From: Branchiostoma floridae
Taxonomy: Eukaryota > Chordata > Leptocardii > Amphioxiformes > Branchiostomatidae
Direction: 5' to 3'
Assembly: GCF_000003815.2 (NCBI RefSeq)
Contig: NC_049982.1
Coordinates: 18,839,534-18,903,533 of the forward strand
Length of the DNA: 64,000 bases
Below the pieces are notes generated by a model that searched no databases, was not told where the DNA came from, and saw nothing but the letters and a program-made list of their open reading frames with translations. The position numbers and the translations under genes are program-made. Shown piece after piece: positions 12,991-27,044 of this stretch; the first letter of the stretch is position 1; each line of letters opens with the position of its first letter.

Positions 12991-13615
12991 ATATGCTGCG
13001 TTTGCTCTCAAGCAAATGTCGGCCTTTCTAGTTTATATCCCCATTTTGCTAATCTAGACCTGCTCTCGCGCATCACATACTTGGTGGGATGTGCGCCTTC
13101 ATCTCCGTTTTCAACAATAAAGAGGAATGGACATAAGATCAGAGAGGCTTGGGATTTTATTACTATCCGCTATGTGTACAAGCCAAAGCCACTGTGACAT
13201 CAATTCAGCTTCAAAGGGTCGAGTGATTAACACTTGTACAATTTCGTTTTATCTAAACAGATCTCGATAAGCTGTATTATTCAGTTTGAACAATATCATT
13301 CATGTACTTTACACAAAGGTTTTCCTAGCCTATCAGTGATAAAGGTTAGACATGATGAACTCCATTCAAAATTGTTTTGAACAAATTCTAAACGTTTTGT
13401 GAGAAGGAAAGTTAAAGAATCATCAAGACGACACCCAGACGCAATGCGAAAATGAACGGTGCTCTACTAGATGCACAATTACATAAATGACGCAGGATGT
13501 ACATGTATCTGATTGTCGGATATGACAGAACTTATGGTTGTCTGACTGTGTGCTCGCTCATATGTGATGCTATCCAGGCGAAGAGGTACAAATGTAAACG
13601 TGTTACGTTGGGTCC

Positions 13616-16600
13616 CTAAATCGTTGTGACCCTGTCAACTATCACAGCCATTTTTGGGGTTTCTTCTGATTTTCCCACCGGCGTCGTCTCTATTGGCTTG
13701 TCCTTCGTGCTGTAGGATAGGGACAAAAGTACATGCGGAATTATCAGTCATCAGGCTTTTGCGTCCACGTGTTCTCAAAAAAATTTAGCTTTAATCGTGC
13801 TGGTCGTATAAATTTTAATTCTAACTAGTAATTTTAATTACTAAGGGGTGATATAAATGGGGGGGGGGGGGCATGGTCGCTCTAGAGCCAAGAAGAGCGT
13901 TTGTGTAGACCTTGGATACAGTCTGGCATCCAGGCTAATCGAAGTCAGCCTTTATTTGGGTATCATGCCGAAATAGATATATATATATACATCAGGTCGT
14001 GAGTGTATTACAACGGGCTAGGCGAAGAAAGTACACACATTTTGATATTCTTACAAAAAGTCAGCAGATTTGTTTTGAGGGGGTTCATCTGCCACTTACT
14101 GTTTAACATGCATACAAATTTGATGTATTTAGTTCGTGCGAAGTCTAAGTGGCGTGGAATATAGCCTGGAAGCACAAGTGGTCATGTAAAGCCGATGACT
14201 TTACAAGACAAGGTCATACACGGTAGTAGAATACTAGACAGTACTAGAGTACTAGAGACGGCACCTTTTCAAGTTCTCAGCATCCTCCAGTGTGTTTGGC
14301 AGCGGGACGCCCAGTGTCTCAGGCAGAGCCAAGATGGCGACTCCATTCAGGAAGCTCAGGACGCCGAAGGTGAGGAGAGGAAGGGGAGCCCAGTACTTCC
14401 CCAACAGAGCCACAAACGGGGCGAGGATCCCGCCAGCTCGGGCCAGCATGGAGACTGTGCCGATCCCCATGTTCCTGGAAGAACCGTTGCGTATGCTTAC
14501 TCCGTTATTTGACATATTACATCATATAATTGCATTGTTACTCAGCAGACTTTCTACACTATTATTGCTCCACTAAGAAAAGGTTCTTGTTAGAGGAACA
14601 TCATTTTTGTGCTGCCATTTTGAACGGCCAAGAGAAGTACCAATTTACCAGGTAAGATTGCCACGTGTGTATGCTAGTCCAAGTGATACACCTTTACTAG
14701 TGATAGGAAATGTTTGTTCCAGTGTTTTTTTACATTTTTTAAACAACATATCTGTTGATTAATTCATGGGTGCCTACCTTACAACAGTTGGGAAGACTTC
14801 AGCCGAGTACACCGGGAGGATAGAGTACGTCACGCTCACACCAAACCTACCGACTATGGCCAGGCCGGTGGATACTTGCCACAAATCTGAGAAAGGAAAA
14901 TGTGTTTTAGATCAAAAGGAAAAATCGTTATTTTCATTCAGTTTGAACCTTGTGACATTTTCGTCTTAATTATTATTTGTTTGTAACGTCGTCTCAGTCG
15001 GCCCCAAATCTCAACGATCAATATACGAAACTCTTGATGTGATAAAGTAATAAATCAATTTTGATGCTTATTTATTTATTGATCTTTAGGGTAGTCCCTT
15101 CAGTTAACGTAGTAACTGATTTCCAAGGGAGCCCTAGGATACTCTTTGTAAAAGACAAAAGGAACTCGTTCTTTTAATACGCAACAATAGTAAAAATACC
15201 TTTCGGTACAGCTGCTGTTGCTCCGCAACTTACACCTGCTAAAATGAGGGATGCTATTATGGGAGGCTTCCTCCCCCACCTGTCCATAGTGGACCACGCC
15301 AACAAGATGGAGATTATTTCCGAGCACGAGCCTAGGATGAAGTTCAAGTAGGGATCGCCAGGCAGCTCAGGAGCACCGAGGGACAGGCCGAAGTATATGG
15401 CATTGATAGCGAACCTACAAGAATGGAACGTACTACGTATAATAGATTCTTAGAACATTAACATTATGTATATATGAGGCATTAAAGTCTGTGTAATACA
15501 TTAACTAGTATCATACATGATATCCTCGTACGTTTATAAAGTGTTTTTTTTTAATTGTTAACATACATTGAATACATGCTTTCCATTGGCGCAGTACTAA
15601 TCATAACTTGAATCCTCCATGTTGGCGGGTAATTGGACTAAGCAATAGCATCTTAGTGTTTTACAGATGTACTCAGTAATCCAACATGGCGTAGACGACG
15701 TCAAATGAAAAGCCTGTGTAGTCGGGAGGTGGGGAGGGGTTAATGTAAGTCTGACTGACCAGGTAAACGCTGTTATGAGGGTGTTCTTCCTCATAGTTGG
15801 CGTGCGCACAAGGTCCAGAATGCTGTACAGTCGCCGTCCGGTTATCTCGGTGGATTGGGTATTCTGTAAATGTTCACGATATGTTTTTATCAGTTTTTCC
15901 ATGACAAACTAAGTCCACCATGCGCATGTAGTACAGTATCATCATTTCTGAGTATCGCACCTCTCTATAAGAAGTGTTAAATTCAGTATTTTCTACAACC
16001 CCGACAATACATTTTTGAACCCAAGATACGTCCTTGTCTGTCCACAAAGATGGCCATACTCTAAAGTTATTTTGCCAGGTCATCGGATGATAAAGTAACC
16101 TAACGTTATGGATTTGATGCCGTCACCTGGTCTGAGGTGATGTTCCCGTTGATGAGGTCATACACCTTGTCCGGGATAACAACACCGTTCATTCTGGCAG
16201 CACGTTTGATTGTCGTCTTCGTTTCCTCAACCTTCCCGCTCGCCATCAGCCATCTGGGCGACTCTGGGGCTAACCTGGAAATTTTACAAGTTACATCACG
16301 CGTTCTGTCTTAACTCATGAATACCACTACATGTACATAAATCAAACAAATATGCAAATGACCAACGAATCAATGTGACATTGCTGTTGTAGCCTTGTGT
16401 CATTTGGGTACAACAGATTATCAGCTAATGTAGTTCGTGCAAATGAGGATCTTATTTGCATAATCGTCGAGGAAACTTCAAGACAGTCAGTTTACACCAT
16501 TTGGCGAGGGTATATGTATGAGGTTCTTTCCTACTAATTGATGTAACGTTGATTGCCCATACATTAAGCTTTATTGAAAAATGATAATAATTACACACAT

Positions 16601-19403
16601 TGTGAGATTTACATGTATAGCTTCAAAACTACATATCCGACTACAGCAGATACATAGCTATAAAACTTTACAAATTGTGCGTTGTTACATTTACAATTTT
16701 GCAAGATTGCCTTTACGAAAGCAAGCTCACCGGAACAATTGACGTACTTACCAGTAGTAGCTGAGAAAAACTACAAAGGGAGCGGAAATCGCCAGCTGAA
16801 GCTTCCACCAGTCCCTGATGACGTAGGCCGCGACGCCTAACCCGATGTACCCCAGTACCAGGAAAAGTGCCATAGACAAGCCGAACATCGTGCGCCTTGA
16901 TTGGTCCAAAATCTCCGTGCCTGTTTGAAAAGACCGGTCCAATATTCAGTAGTCTAAACGCTCTTCACCTATGGTTACTTGTTTACAGCAAAATATGAAT
17001 GTGAAACAGTAAGCATGTGCCGGGAACTCCTCTGCTAGCATTTGTCAGTACTTTCTTTAGCAGGCTATGCACAACAGATCCCTTACCGAGTCGCTAAAAC
17101 TTCAACTACTACTAGCTTCAGGTCTCATGGATATTATGTACTATTCAACACCCCATTGTACTTGCATCGTCTGCTTTTGTCAGATAATTCTAGTACTAGT
17201 GACGGACGCTGAATTCGAACATGACTGGTGGATGCCACAAGTCCGGAAGTAATACCCGAATCGTATCCAGTTGTAAGGATTGAATTGGCCTTGAATATAG
17301 TTCCTGAATATAGTATCTGTCCTTCTATCAATCTATAAAACGTTTGAACATACTCAATTGAAACACACGTGTTCAGTTCGTGATGCGTAAAAGCTATAAA
17401 AGAAAGTACCCAACACAAATGCAGAAAAGTAGATCCCGACGTTCAGGACCCCCAGGAAGAATCTCGTGAAGACGAAGGTGACGTAGTTAGGAGAGAAGGC
17501 GGAGGCCACTCCGAAGATGAGCTGGAGGAGAATGCACCACAGGAGGGTCGGGCGGCGCCCGAACCTGTTAAAATGAAAACTGTACGCGTTAACAAATGAC
17601 ACGTCTAATCTTCATGGTAGAAGTAGAAATTGATGAGACTGTTACTATGTTGGGTATAACACGACAGCTATAGCAAGTATACTGTGTAGTGCGACTGTGG
17701 TAGCGTTGCGAATCCAAATACTAGTATCCAACCAACAAATCATAACCAATCAGCGGGCGACGTTATAAAATAGTAATTTTGGCTGACTACACTTTTGTTT
17801 TCTGATTGCCTCTGAGTTAAGTCCATCGATTTCGTGGCAAAGCTAGTAACACCGTAAGATCACTGGGTGGATGATGAAACACGTACCTGTCTGAGAGAAC
17901 ACCTGAGACAATCCCGCCGAAACTGAAGCCCAGCATGAAGATGGCGTGAGCTATCTCCCTCATCCACGCTCGGTCACAGACAAGGTCAAACTGGAGACAA
18001 GGAAAGAGGTACCAGTTAGCACTCCTAGCGGCCCTGCCGACAGCTACACCCCCATCACTAGTCTGCGGAGCTCGAGTGAGTCAATATGAAATCATAATAG
18101 CATATGCATCCTCGCCGGAGCCAGCGAGAGATTGTTTAAACACAGACTAAACAATCCATGGTGTTTGGATTGTCTTTGGAGGTCACACCCATGACAGGGC
18201 CTGACGGGTAACAAACACATGACACCTCCTTGGAAATAGTGTACTCAGGTACGTGGTGAGTGCATTGCTTTAAAAAATTATTTTGGGGGGCAAAAGGAAA
18301 CAGATCACAGAGTCATTCATTTTCAGACAAAATAGACTTTGTTATCGGATTTTTGAAATACAATAGTAATTTACATAACTCAGTTGGGACAAGAACCCCA
18401 ACCCTGGTGTTACTGAGGACATTTCAGTTCACGATTGAGTGCCCCGTCTCACCTTAATATATGTATATATGGAAAAGTAGCACATAATTTGCTACCACCC
18501 TTTCTCCTTTTATTAAACATTGCTGTGGTTGTACCTTTACACAGTACAGCTGTCGCTATGAGGCTTTTGCTGCTGCGGACGCTAAAATATGTAAAGAACA
18601 AGTATTTACCTTATGCAAATATTTGGCGACAAAACGTTAATTTGTCGCCTGTGGAGAAACAAAGGATTTTGGAGAACTCCTGGGGGAGAGCAGCTGAAAC
18701 CAAGGAACTCCTTCCTGAAACAAAGCGATTTCAGCCAGGGTCGGGGGTATGCGTAATGTGTTTTGTCATCGGGAACATATAACAGAGGCCTAAAAATTCA
18801 ATGTCGATATGAGCTTCAGAGGTCCAATATAGGTATTCAGTACAGTGGCTTTTGCTGCTGCCGATGCAAGAAAAAATGTATTAGTATTTACTTATAGTTG
18901 GGGGTTATGTGTTTTGTCAGAATATTGAGGAGAATATTGGTAACATCAAGGAGCTTTTAAAAGCTCCTTGGTAACATATATAGAGGCCTAAGAATTCAAA
19001 ATGATTTGCTTACTTCTGCAACGATGCTTGTTCCGTAATGACTTCGGTCGTACACCCAGCCGTCTGTACAGTGTTGGAGGGTTCTGTTGTCCGTAGCAGC
19101 GCTCAAAGCATTGGTCAAGTTGAACTGCTCACACCTACTATATTTCCACTCCCCATTTGCGTCCAGTTCTAGGGGAGCGCTGCCGTTCATACGCCTCAGA
19201 TACGCAGCCCAAAAAGTGGAATTTTCATCGGGGAGGAGAACATCGTTCAGCCGACAGTGATGTTCGGGCACGGCGGCGAGGAACGCCATCGCCAGCGAGT
19301 GGAAACCCATCGGAGTCGCGATCACTGCCATACAAAAAGCCGTGATTTTCTGGAAACGGCCAAATTCGCCTATGTAGTCCTTAAGAATTGTCTCGTAATC
19401 CAT
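13616..19403 (-). CDS. SLC22-family organic ion transporter, gene B (10 exons, 565 aa)
   Basis: Tandem paralogue of gene A with the same ten-exon layout. Exons in coding order: 19014-19403, 17887-17990, 17410-17564, 16752-16920, 16127-16274, 15760-15863, 15200-15414, 14778-14886, 14265-14474, 13616-13709 (1698 bp, phases consistent). Exons 2, 3, 4, 7, 8 and 9 match gene A exactly in length (104, 155, 169, 215, 109, 210). Key motifs: CTDGWVYDRSHYG in the glycosylated first loop, VLSDRFGRRP after TM2, PESPRW after TM6, and Arg in TM11 (ARAGG, about residue 477). The last exon was found by phase and position: it is hydrophilic (TKDKPIETT...) and ends VTTI, a class I PDZ ligand. Exon 9 is far closer to gene A than the other exons are. 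Substrate unknown; OAT/OCTN-like is inferred from the TM11 Arg. Confidence 0.92.
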
Positions 19404-21840
19404 GGCGCTGCCTCTTGCCCATTCGAGGCCAAAGGAAGACTGTTAAACCTAGCCGTTGTCTTTCTTGGCAAAGAATCACCGTATCTTCGTTTGACCAAGG
19501 AGGTTAAAGAATCCCTTGGTTTGACCAAAGAGGTTATAGTGGGTTAGGCAAACAGGACAATGGGTTCAAGGAGGGACGGGAAAGCCTGTTGAAATATTGA
19601 AATTTTCCCGCTCCAAATCATTGCAAACCGCAAAGACAGTTTTTTCCGAACTTCCGAACACCTGTCGTGTACGTCCTAAGGTATCAGATCCCGTCATAGA
19701 AATGTACCACGATCGATATCTGGGTTTTTGATAAACAGCTGGTCAAAACACCGCTTACACTGCACTTTGCACCCTGTGGTCACTTCTTTTCGCCTTAGCC
19801 AGTTGGTCATGCATATCAATTATCAATTCATAACATATGGTGACGCAATATAATGTCCCCCGAGCATTGCTCGAGCGAAGCGACATCTGGCGCACAATGG
19901 ACATTTTACAGACGCGGTACCTTTAGTCCTTGCATGCTATTAAAGAAAGTTCACTTGAGTGTTGGGAAGTTACTGACGATTTACTTAAATCTATCAGCGG
20001 ACCAGTAAAGAACAAACTATCGACAACGTACGGGGTGACAAATTACACACACTATAGATTTTAGCCAATTTCTACAATTCTTAAGCTTTTTTCAAAGAAA
20101 GCAGTCAAGTTGGGGTACAGACACCGTCTGTACAGCTATTTTCACAATTGCTGACATCACATTCCGTTGCTTGGCTTTTGATGTTTGACCAAGGAGCTTT
20201 TATCAACCTTGATTTGACAAAAACAAAAGGCCATTCATACTGTAACAGTGGGGTTCAAGTACCGCCTACCGTCATAAAAGCTCCTTGTTGCCAAGAAGCT
20301 CTGACTGAGCTTCTGTGGTGACATCGGTAGCGTGCTTGGTTTGTAACAAGGTCAACCCTGGTTTGATCCTGGGGGTCCGCAGGTTTGTTTCTATCTGTTC
20401 TTACTCGCCCCTCAAGATTTTTACTATACTCATTATTATGTTATTGTTATGAATTAAGTTGCAAAAAAAAGAATACATTTGTAAGTGTGGCAGCCATACT
20501 CGGCCAAGGCTGATATGTTTTGTTGTGTATTGGGATGAAACAGACTCTCATATACTGTTAAAGTAAGCGTGATGTCTGGAGTCTGTATAAGGCCCAGTTT
20601 ACACGAAGCACTTTGAACGACGTACGTCGTTTGTCCTAGGACAGTAACCTGATGGTGATTAACACCTAGACACATTGTTTCGCACAAAGATGTTCACCTT
20701 GTATGTAAAACAAAGTCCTTTGATCAATCAGTATATCAAAGGGAAGCCTTGTAGGTGACAAGTTACATGGAAGTGTTAGAGCTAGAACCTTTGTCTTCCC
20801 TACTGTGAAACTGTCTCTTGTCTTTTTTGACTGGGATCTTGAATAAAAAAAGCCGGCAGTTGAAAGACAGTCGGAAGGAGGCGTCAGAGAAGGCAACAGA
20901 GAGAGTGCCCCAACTCCGAGCTCCCGTGCGTGTCAACTACTCTCCAAGCAGAGGTCGAGTCGCGGAGATATACTAGCCGGGAGTTGAAAGACAGTCGGAA
21001 GGAGGCGTCAGAGAAGGCAGCAGAGAGAGTGCCCCAACTCCGAGCTCCCGTGCGTGTCAACGGCATGTCTGCGCCTTGTGCGTGTTTCTTAGTCCTGTAG
21101 TTTAATAGTTCCTTGTGCAGCATTCAAAAGAACCCTGCTTACACATTTTGTACAATTCGTTTTCTTTGAATATTTTTAGAATACATTTTATAGTAATCTT
21201 TTTCTAGGAAGCTAGGATTTTGTTCTCTTATTACTTGAAGCGTTTATCACATGTATGCCCCCAAATTCTCCGATACAAAAGTTTATCGCTAGAAAGTACC
21301 CTGCAGCTGCCATGAAGGTATTGGCTGTGAGAACGTTAACAGTCGGGTAGAGAATCAATGTGAACGTACACCTGTCAAAAACAAACTACCTGCCGCCGGA
21401 TCTACCAAAGATAACGTTAGCTATTTGAGCCGAAAGTCCTCAAAGACCGCTCGCAGTCTATCACACATCGAGTAGAGGATATCAGAAAAAGCAGGATGCG
21501 GTGTTTCCTTCTTCTCTCGGTACTTTTGCAGGGTAAGGGTGTAACTGGTGTCTTCTGTATTTTTTTCGACGTATTTCAAATTCCGTACGTTTGACATACA
21601 TGTAGGATTGTAGGTACACAAAATACAGTGCACAAACGCCTTCGTTTTTAAAAACATGTACCATATGTTCGGTTGCAAAACACGTATTTATGTAGATACA
21701 CATCAAGAAAACGGTACAAAAGAGAAAGCCCGATCAATGAAGACGCCTAAAAACGTCAAAAAGTGGTCGGAGCCTATTTTAACCTCTGCTTGGAGAGTAG
21801 TATTTATGCGGATCTGACACGTCACCACCGTCTTTCCCAG
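19404..21840. other. Intergenic region upstream of SLC22 gene B
   Basis: Should contain the gene B promoter and possibly the missing 5' exon(s) of the plus-strand small gene beginning at 21841. An ATG at 21311 (MKVLA..., followed by GTGAGA) is a possible signal-peptide start, but its phase does not fit exon 21841 directly. Otherwise I see only the 87-bp duplication at 20851-21061 and the inverted pair 20937-20955 / 21782-21800. Confidence 0.4.
20851..21061. repeat. 87-bp direct duplication, two copies
   Basis: 20851-20937 and 20975-21061 are the same 87 bases with only about two mismatches, separated by 37 bp that include CTCTCCAAGCAGAGGT. That spacer motif is present in inverted form at 21782-21800 (19 of 19 bases), so 20937-21800 may be one transposable element with its own internal duplication. 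Confidence 0.75.
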
Positions 21841-22783
21841 GTACTTTCGCCCTCCTCGGGACAAGTTCTCTCGACCCGCTGACAGGACCGGACTGTTACA
21901 CAGTATGCACAGCGAGTATCCCCGGAACCTGCTACAACCCCTGCATTGGGTTTGTGTACATGTTGTCCTCTGTTGGCAAAACAAGGAAAATTACTTAGTC
22001 TCCCTATGATAGTCAGCGTAGTCAGTCTGTAGATAATACTGCCCCATAAGCTTGATGCCTATTAGCTCAGGAGACATCCTGAACGTAATTATGAACGCAC
22101 ACTTGTGAGTGATTTTCATGATGACTGTAAGCTTTGTTGTATGATATGTTGCATTATCAAACATTTGCGTAGGACGTGGACAACAGGATCTGACCTTCTC
22201 CCTGACCTCCTGCACCCTATCACCAAGGAGGACCAACCCAAACACCCTGTCCGCCAGAGCAATGTCGGCACAGTGGAGAGGATGGCGGCAGCGGCCAGGG
22301 CTCTCCTCCCCAACCTCAACCCCGATCTGGGCTGCGCTGGGCAGGTGGTCTGCACCATGAGCATTCCTGGGACCTGCTACGATCCTTGCACCGGACAGTA
22401 AGAATGAGTAGCGTGAATTCTTATCCATATCTTTTTTTATCAAATCCAGGACAGCTTGACCACAAACAACTACTAGTATCATGTGCTTCTGTTCAGCTAG
22501 AAGTTTTTTTCTTATTTTGGTACAGGATCACTATTTTTCAGTTACTTAAAAAACACGTCGAAATCCCGAATAGCGTTTTTCGGTGAAGAATTGCGTATTT
22601 TTTGTCGATATATATATGTACGTTTATTTTGTTTCCTGATTTAGGTGTGTTTTGCCATTTGACGGCTTAGAAGTAACTTTTATGGAAAATATAATTGTCC
22701 TTTCTTCCTTACTTCTCAGAACCTGGACCACAGGTGAGTCCCTGGAGGATCTGATTGGCCAGCTAAGCCCTGTCGCCTCGTAA
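21841..22783 (+). CDS. Unrecognised small protein with repeated cysteine module (5' end not found)
   Basis: Three exons are supported: 21841-21949, 22173-22397 and 22720-22783. Splice sites are AG/GT, phases join (2 then 2), and the end is a TAA. I do not recognise the family. The protein repeats a unit: exon 1 ends with CYTVCTASIPGTCYNPC and exon 2 with CAGQVVCTMSIPGTCYDPC. Each is followed across the splice junction by (G/Q)TWTTG plus a Leu/Asp-rich stretch. The first visible residues (TFALLGTSS) could be the tail of a signal peptide, so a secreted cysteine-rich peptide is possible (inference). The upstream start exon was not found. Odd point: reading through the second donor would stop at once (CTGQ then TAA), so a two-exon isoform is possible. 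The third exon also contains a strong donor-like CAGGTGAGT at 22731. Confidence 0.55.
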
Positions 22784-24594
22784 GGCGGGCTCTCACGTCA
22801 TCTCTTTTACCCGCCGCACAGTGAGTATACGCACTGCTTAAGTTTGATTAATTCTTATCTAATCTATTTCTATTGAATAGCTCGATCTTTTAGTACATAC
22901 ATACATACCATCAGATTATCTGAGCAATTATTCCATTTAACAGATAGGGCACAACATGTACAGACACTTTCGTTTGGTCTACTCCAAACTACAAAATTCT
23001 GCAAACTGAACAATATAGGGTAAAATACGTGAATACGGAAAGCATGCATCACAATCTCATTTATTGATACTTGATATATAGGTATGAAAATACTATGAAT
23101 TGCTCAAATTAGGTTTTAAAATGCTGAAAGTGTGCTACACGAGAACTTTATTACTTGAAGTCAATATCATTTATGTTTCATTTTCACTACTAGGTGGATC
23201 GATCCGTGGCCATGGATGGAAAGGAATCTTGATTCTTGCTCCTTTCCTGATCGAATAACAATAAATCTGACGTGAAAACCAGACGAACCAGCACTTTTCA
23301 ATTTGCCTTTTGTAAGGCCATGTTGATTTGATTATATGGATGACATCCGCGCTCGCACCAATTTTCGGCCGTTTCCAAAAAAAAAAAAGTTTTCGACCAC
23401 ACAATAAATTGTGCAAAGCAGCTATAAAATGAGCACAGATGTTCCATAGATTGAAAAAAAAGTATCAGAAAACAAATAACTAATGCCAAAGAATGCCAAA
23501 ATAAAACTAAAGTCAAAGAATAAGATGTGAAAGGACAGATAGAAAAGAAATATGTCGTTGGTACGGGGAGGTACCAGTACAGAAATTAAGGTCCAGAGTA
23601 TCATTTCCAATTCCGGACCTGAACCTGGACCTGATTGTCTGTGGAAACTTGAGAACTGGCAATACTCAAAACAATGGTAATTGGTCAATTTTGCTACAAA
23701 GGAATTTGTTTGGTGGATTATTGGACTCCCACTGGCATTTTAAAATCCCATCTCCATATAATAAAGACTAACTCACTGTCTCTGTACCTTTGACTATAGA
23801 AACTTGGTACAATTGACTATAAACTCTACTTGACTTCGCTCTTGTTGTCTTCTTGGCCCCCGGTAAGACCTGTCGACATAGTGTGTCCATTTTGTAATTG
23901 GCGAAACCTGTTCCTCTGATTTTTTTTTCAGGTCTTTTTTTTTATTGGTCCAAGAAGAGAAAAATGTTTTGCACCCGTATGATGTACTGGTCCCTACACC
24001 TAACTGTTGGTATACCATACTATGTGTGTTTAGTCCTATGTTCAACCTTCCAGGCCACTTTGATTTCATACTGAAGGCAACTTTTTTTTTTGGCCAAACT
24101 TTTTTTTTATTCGCTCGCTCGCATCAGTTTTGGAGTTCCCAGAGGATGTCATCCATATAATCAAATCAACATGGCCTAACTTGCACGTTTATTGTCTATA
24201 GTCATTTTTTTTACATTCCATTGTATACGTAGTTCAGATTCAACAGGAAGAAAGTGTAGGTTTTATACGAATATAGTTACAAAGTCATAAACAATCTATC
24301 AACATATATCATACATTATGCATGGTACAAAACATATATATATAGTACAGCATAAAGCGAGTTCATGGTCCGTGTAAGTTCGTTTCCGTTATCACTAGCG
24401 CGCGCTATTGCTTCAAGAATTACTTAAAGGAGGTCACGTTTGTAGCCGTATGTGTTATCAAAAAGAGTGTCTTGATACCAGAAATGAAAGTATTGTTGTA
24501 AAATATGTAATGATTGTATTGCAGACATTATAGCAAAATATCTCTGTCGTATATCCCGTTGCAATTGGCTATTGGCCCACGCTGTGCCTCCTCC
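22784..24594. other. Intergenic region with a Harbinger-like element
   Basis: Between the small plus-strand gene and the 3' end of the minus-strand reductase. Apart from the transposon at 23316-24176 I see AT-rich sequence only. A plus AATAAA near 23261, inside the transposon, is the nearest poly(A)-like signal for the small gene. Confidence 0.45.
23316..24176. mobile_element. Non-autonomous PIF/Harbinger-like transposon, copy 1
   Basis: Terminal inverted repeats of about 33 bp: GGCCATGTTGATTTGATTAT at the left end and its inverse at the right end, running on to GGATGACATCC. Flanks are TAA on both sides, a 3-bp TWA duplication typical of Harbinger/Tourist elements. The 861-bp interior has poly-A/poly-T tracts and no transposase. 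The same element occurs at 39543-39879. Confidence 0.8.
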
Positions 24595-24597
24595 TCA

Positions 24598-24774
<177 letters not shown>

Positions 24775-25271
24775 TTACACTTCATATGAAGTTTCGTGTA
24801 AGATAAGAGAACTGTTTACAACGTGTACACATGTAAATTCAACAGCAAATTCAAACTATTCTTAAAGGTAATTGCCAAAGACCTATTGCTACTGGTGTTT
24901 TCAAAATAAATTTTTAACAGAATTCGAAATGTTATAATGCCATTACTCAAGTGTACGAGATGTGATATAATTAAGGGTTAATGACCCGTCCCGATGGATC
25001 CCTTGGTACTATACATGTGAATTTGTTTGTCAAATTTCTGAAAATTCACATTTGTTCTTTGGTACATGGTACATACATTTGTAAGGAGATTGCAGATTGC
25101 ATTTTGAAACCAGAATTCCACAGAAAACTATTTGGCTTTTTAGAACAACAAAACTCATTGTCAATTTAACAGAAGGAGCCATTCCCCCTTTCAGTCTACT
25201 TATTCCCTCTGCTCTAGCATATGTTTCGCTCCTTTTAATTGGCTAATGCCTGCATATCCCTTACTTTCCTG

Positions 25272-25342
25272 TGTGTATCGCTCCTTCTGATTGTCAGAAT
25301 GAATCGACACCGGCGGTGACCAATCAGAAGGAGCTATACACA
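25272..25342. repeat. 71-bp hairpin with 22-bp arms in reductase intron 8
   Basis: TGTGTATCGCTCCTTCTGAT and its near-perfect inverse (one mismatch) enclose a 27-bp spacer. A related GCTCCTTTTAATTGG lies at 25229 and CCTTCTGATTGG at 25402, so this may be a degenerate MITE. Confidence 0.6.
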
Positions 25343-26565
25343 CCGGGCTGGCCGAAATCTATGTGTTATGGCGTCATAACCAACGTTGAACGGGGCACGG
25401 GCCTTCTGATTGGACCGCACCGCCTGGCTATATGATAATGGTGAGTCATAATGTTACCTCTTTGATCCATTGCATCATCTGATCCTTCCCCTGCGGCCAT
25501 TGGTCCAGCCAACGACGAACGATAAATCCCCTCACCGTCAGCTCCTTACCCTGGATTACCTTATATGGGTAGGGCCCTGAAAACAGACGATGTTTGTTTG
25601 GCAATCATCACGTGCACACTCGAGCTCTTGATATTTAGCCTCATATTGTTTTACATCACACAATGTTGATTGAATCATCTTTATCTATATCATTGTGTGA
25701 TTTTATGATAACCATAAATGATTTACAAGAAACTAAACACATTGCCTTATTTTTTTCTTGCCATTTTCTCTTGCCCAATCTATCTGAAATCCCGAAGTAC
25801 TAAGTCTTTACACGTCGAAGAAGATTAGAGATCCAGGTAATAAGATATGCTAAATAGTTATTACTCAAGCAACTGGATATGAGTTTGAAAACGATAAGAC
25901 GTGTTTAAGATAGCGCTAGCATACACTGTCTTTCAGCGTTACTTGAAAAGAAAGTAGTGGGCGCTGTCTGAGGCATCGACGTCTGACCGTACGCGCGTTT
26001 AAAAAAAATCATATTCAGTTGCTTGATTTGAGCAGATGCATGATCCAGCTCAGTCTCAACGTTTTACGCCTCTGTTTGCAACATCTTAAACTTTGTATTA
26101 TTTCGGTTACAAAACCCGGGACGGAAGATCAGAAGAAAACACTACTTTATTGAGAGTCTGTGCATCACATAACCCATGCTTACCCTTGCCGGCAGTGTCC
26201 TTGTCGTTGTAAGTTGAGATGCCGCCTACAATGGCCACACGTCCGGACTGGTTCATGTGGTTCAGCACGGCGGTGGTAAAATCTCCTCCCACCTGCCCAA
26301 ACGATTGTCATGATAAGGCTCATGAGAGTGGACTTGTCTAACGTATAGAAGCTACTTTCACTTCCAACTGTAATACTATGTATGAATGTATAGCTATAGC
26401 TTGCTTTCAAACAGTTACCGCAAGAAGGCGGACGAAGTCTTGATCAGGCTATAGGACTTCATAGAAAATGTGATTACTGTGTGAATACTGACATTTTGCC
26501 TTACTGAGACGCATTGAACCCCCTGCTTAACGTTACATTCGATAAATATGGCCTTTCACAAATCA

Positions 26566-27044
<479 letters not shown>

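Larger units (their letters stand above)
7886..13615. other. Intergenic region between the two SLC22 genes
   Basis: No convincing exon on either strand. It holds a MITE (8557-8732), a foldback (10479-10595), a solo MITE arm (10943), a CG/TG microsatellite (11067-11112) and two degenerate tandem repeats (about 11465-12000 and 12230-12990), each listed separately. The promoter of gene A should lie just above 7885, but I see no definable core element. The stretches 8733-10478 and 12990-13615 show nothing I can name; a short AG run near 9166-9178 is the only simple repeat there. Confidence 0.55.

Noticed and set aside
13858-13870. Poly-G run as a G-quadruplex regulatory site
   Set aside because: A single uninterrupted run of about 13 G in an intron of SLC22 gene B; no supporting flanking G tracts.
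14195-14576. Plus-strand frames over 14195-14576 and 2268-2531
   Set aside because: Both are antisense to the near-identical exon 9 of the two SLC22 genes.
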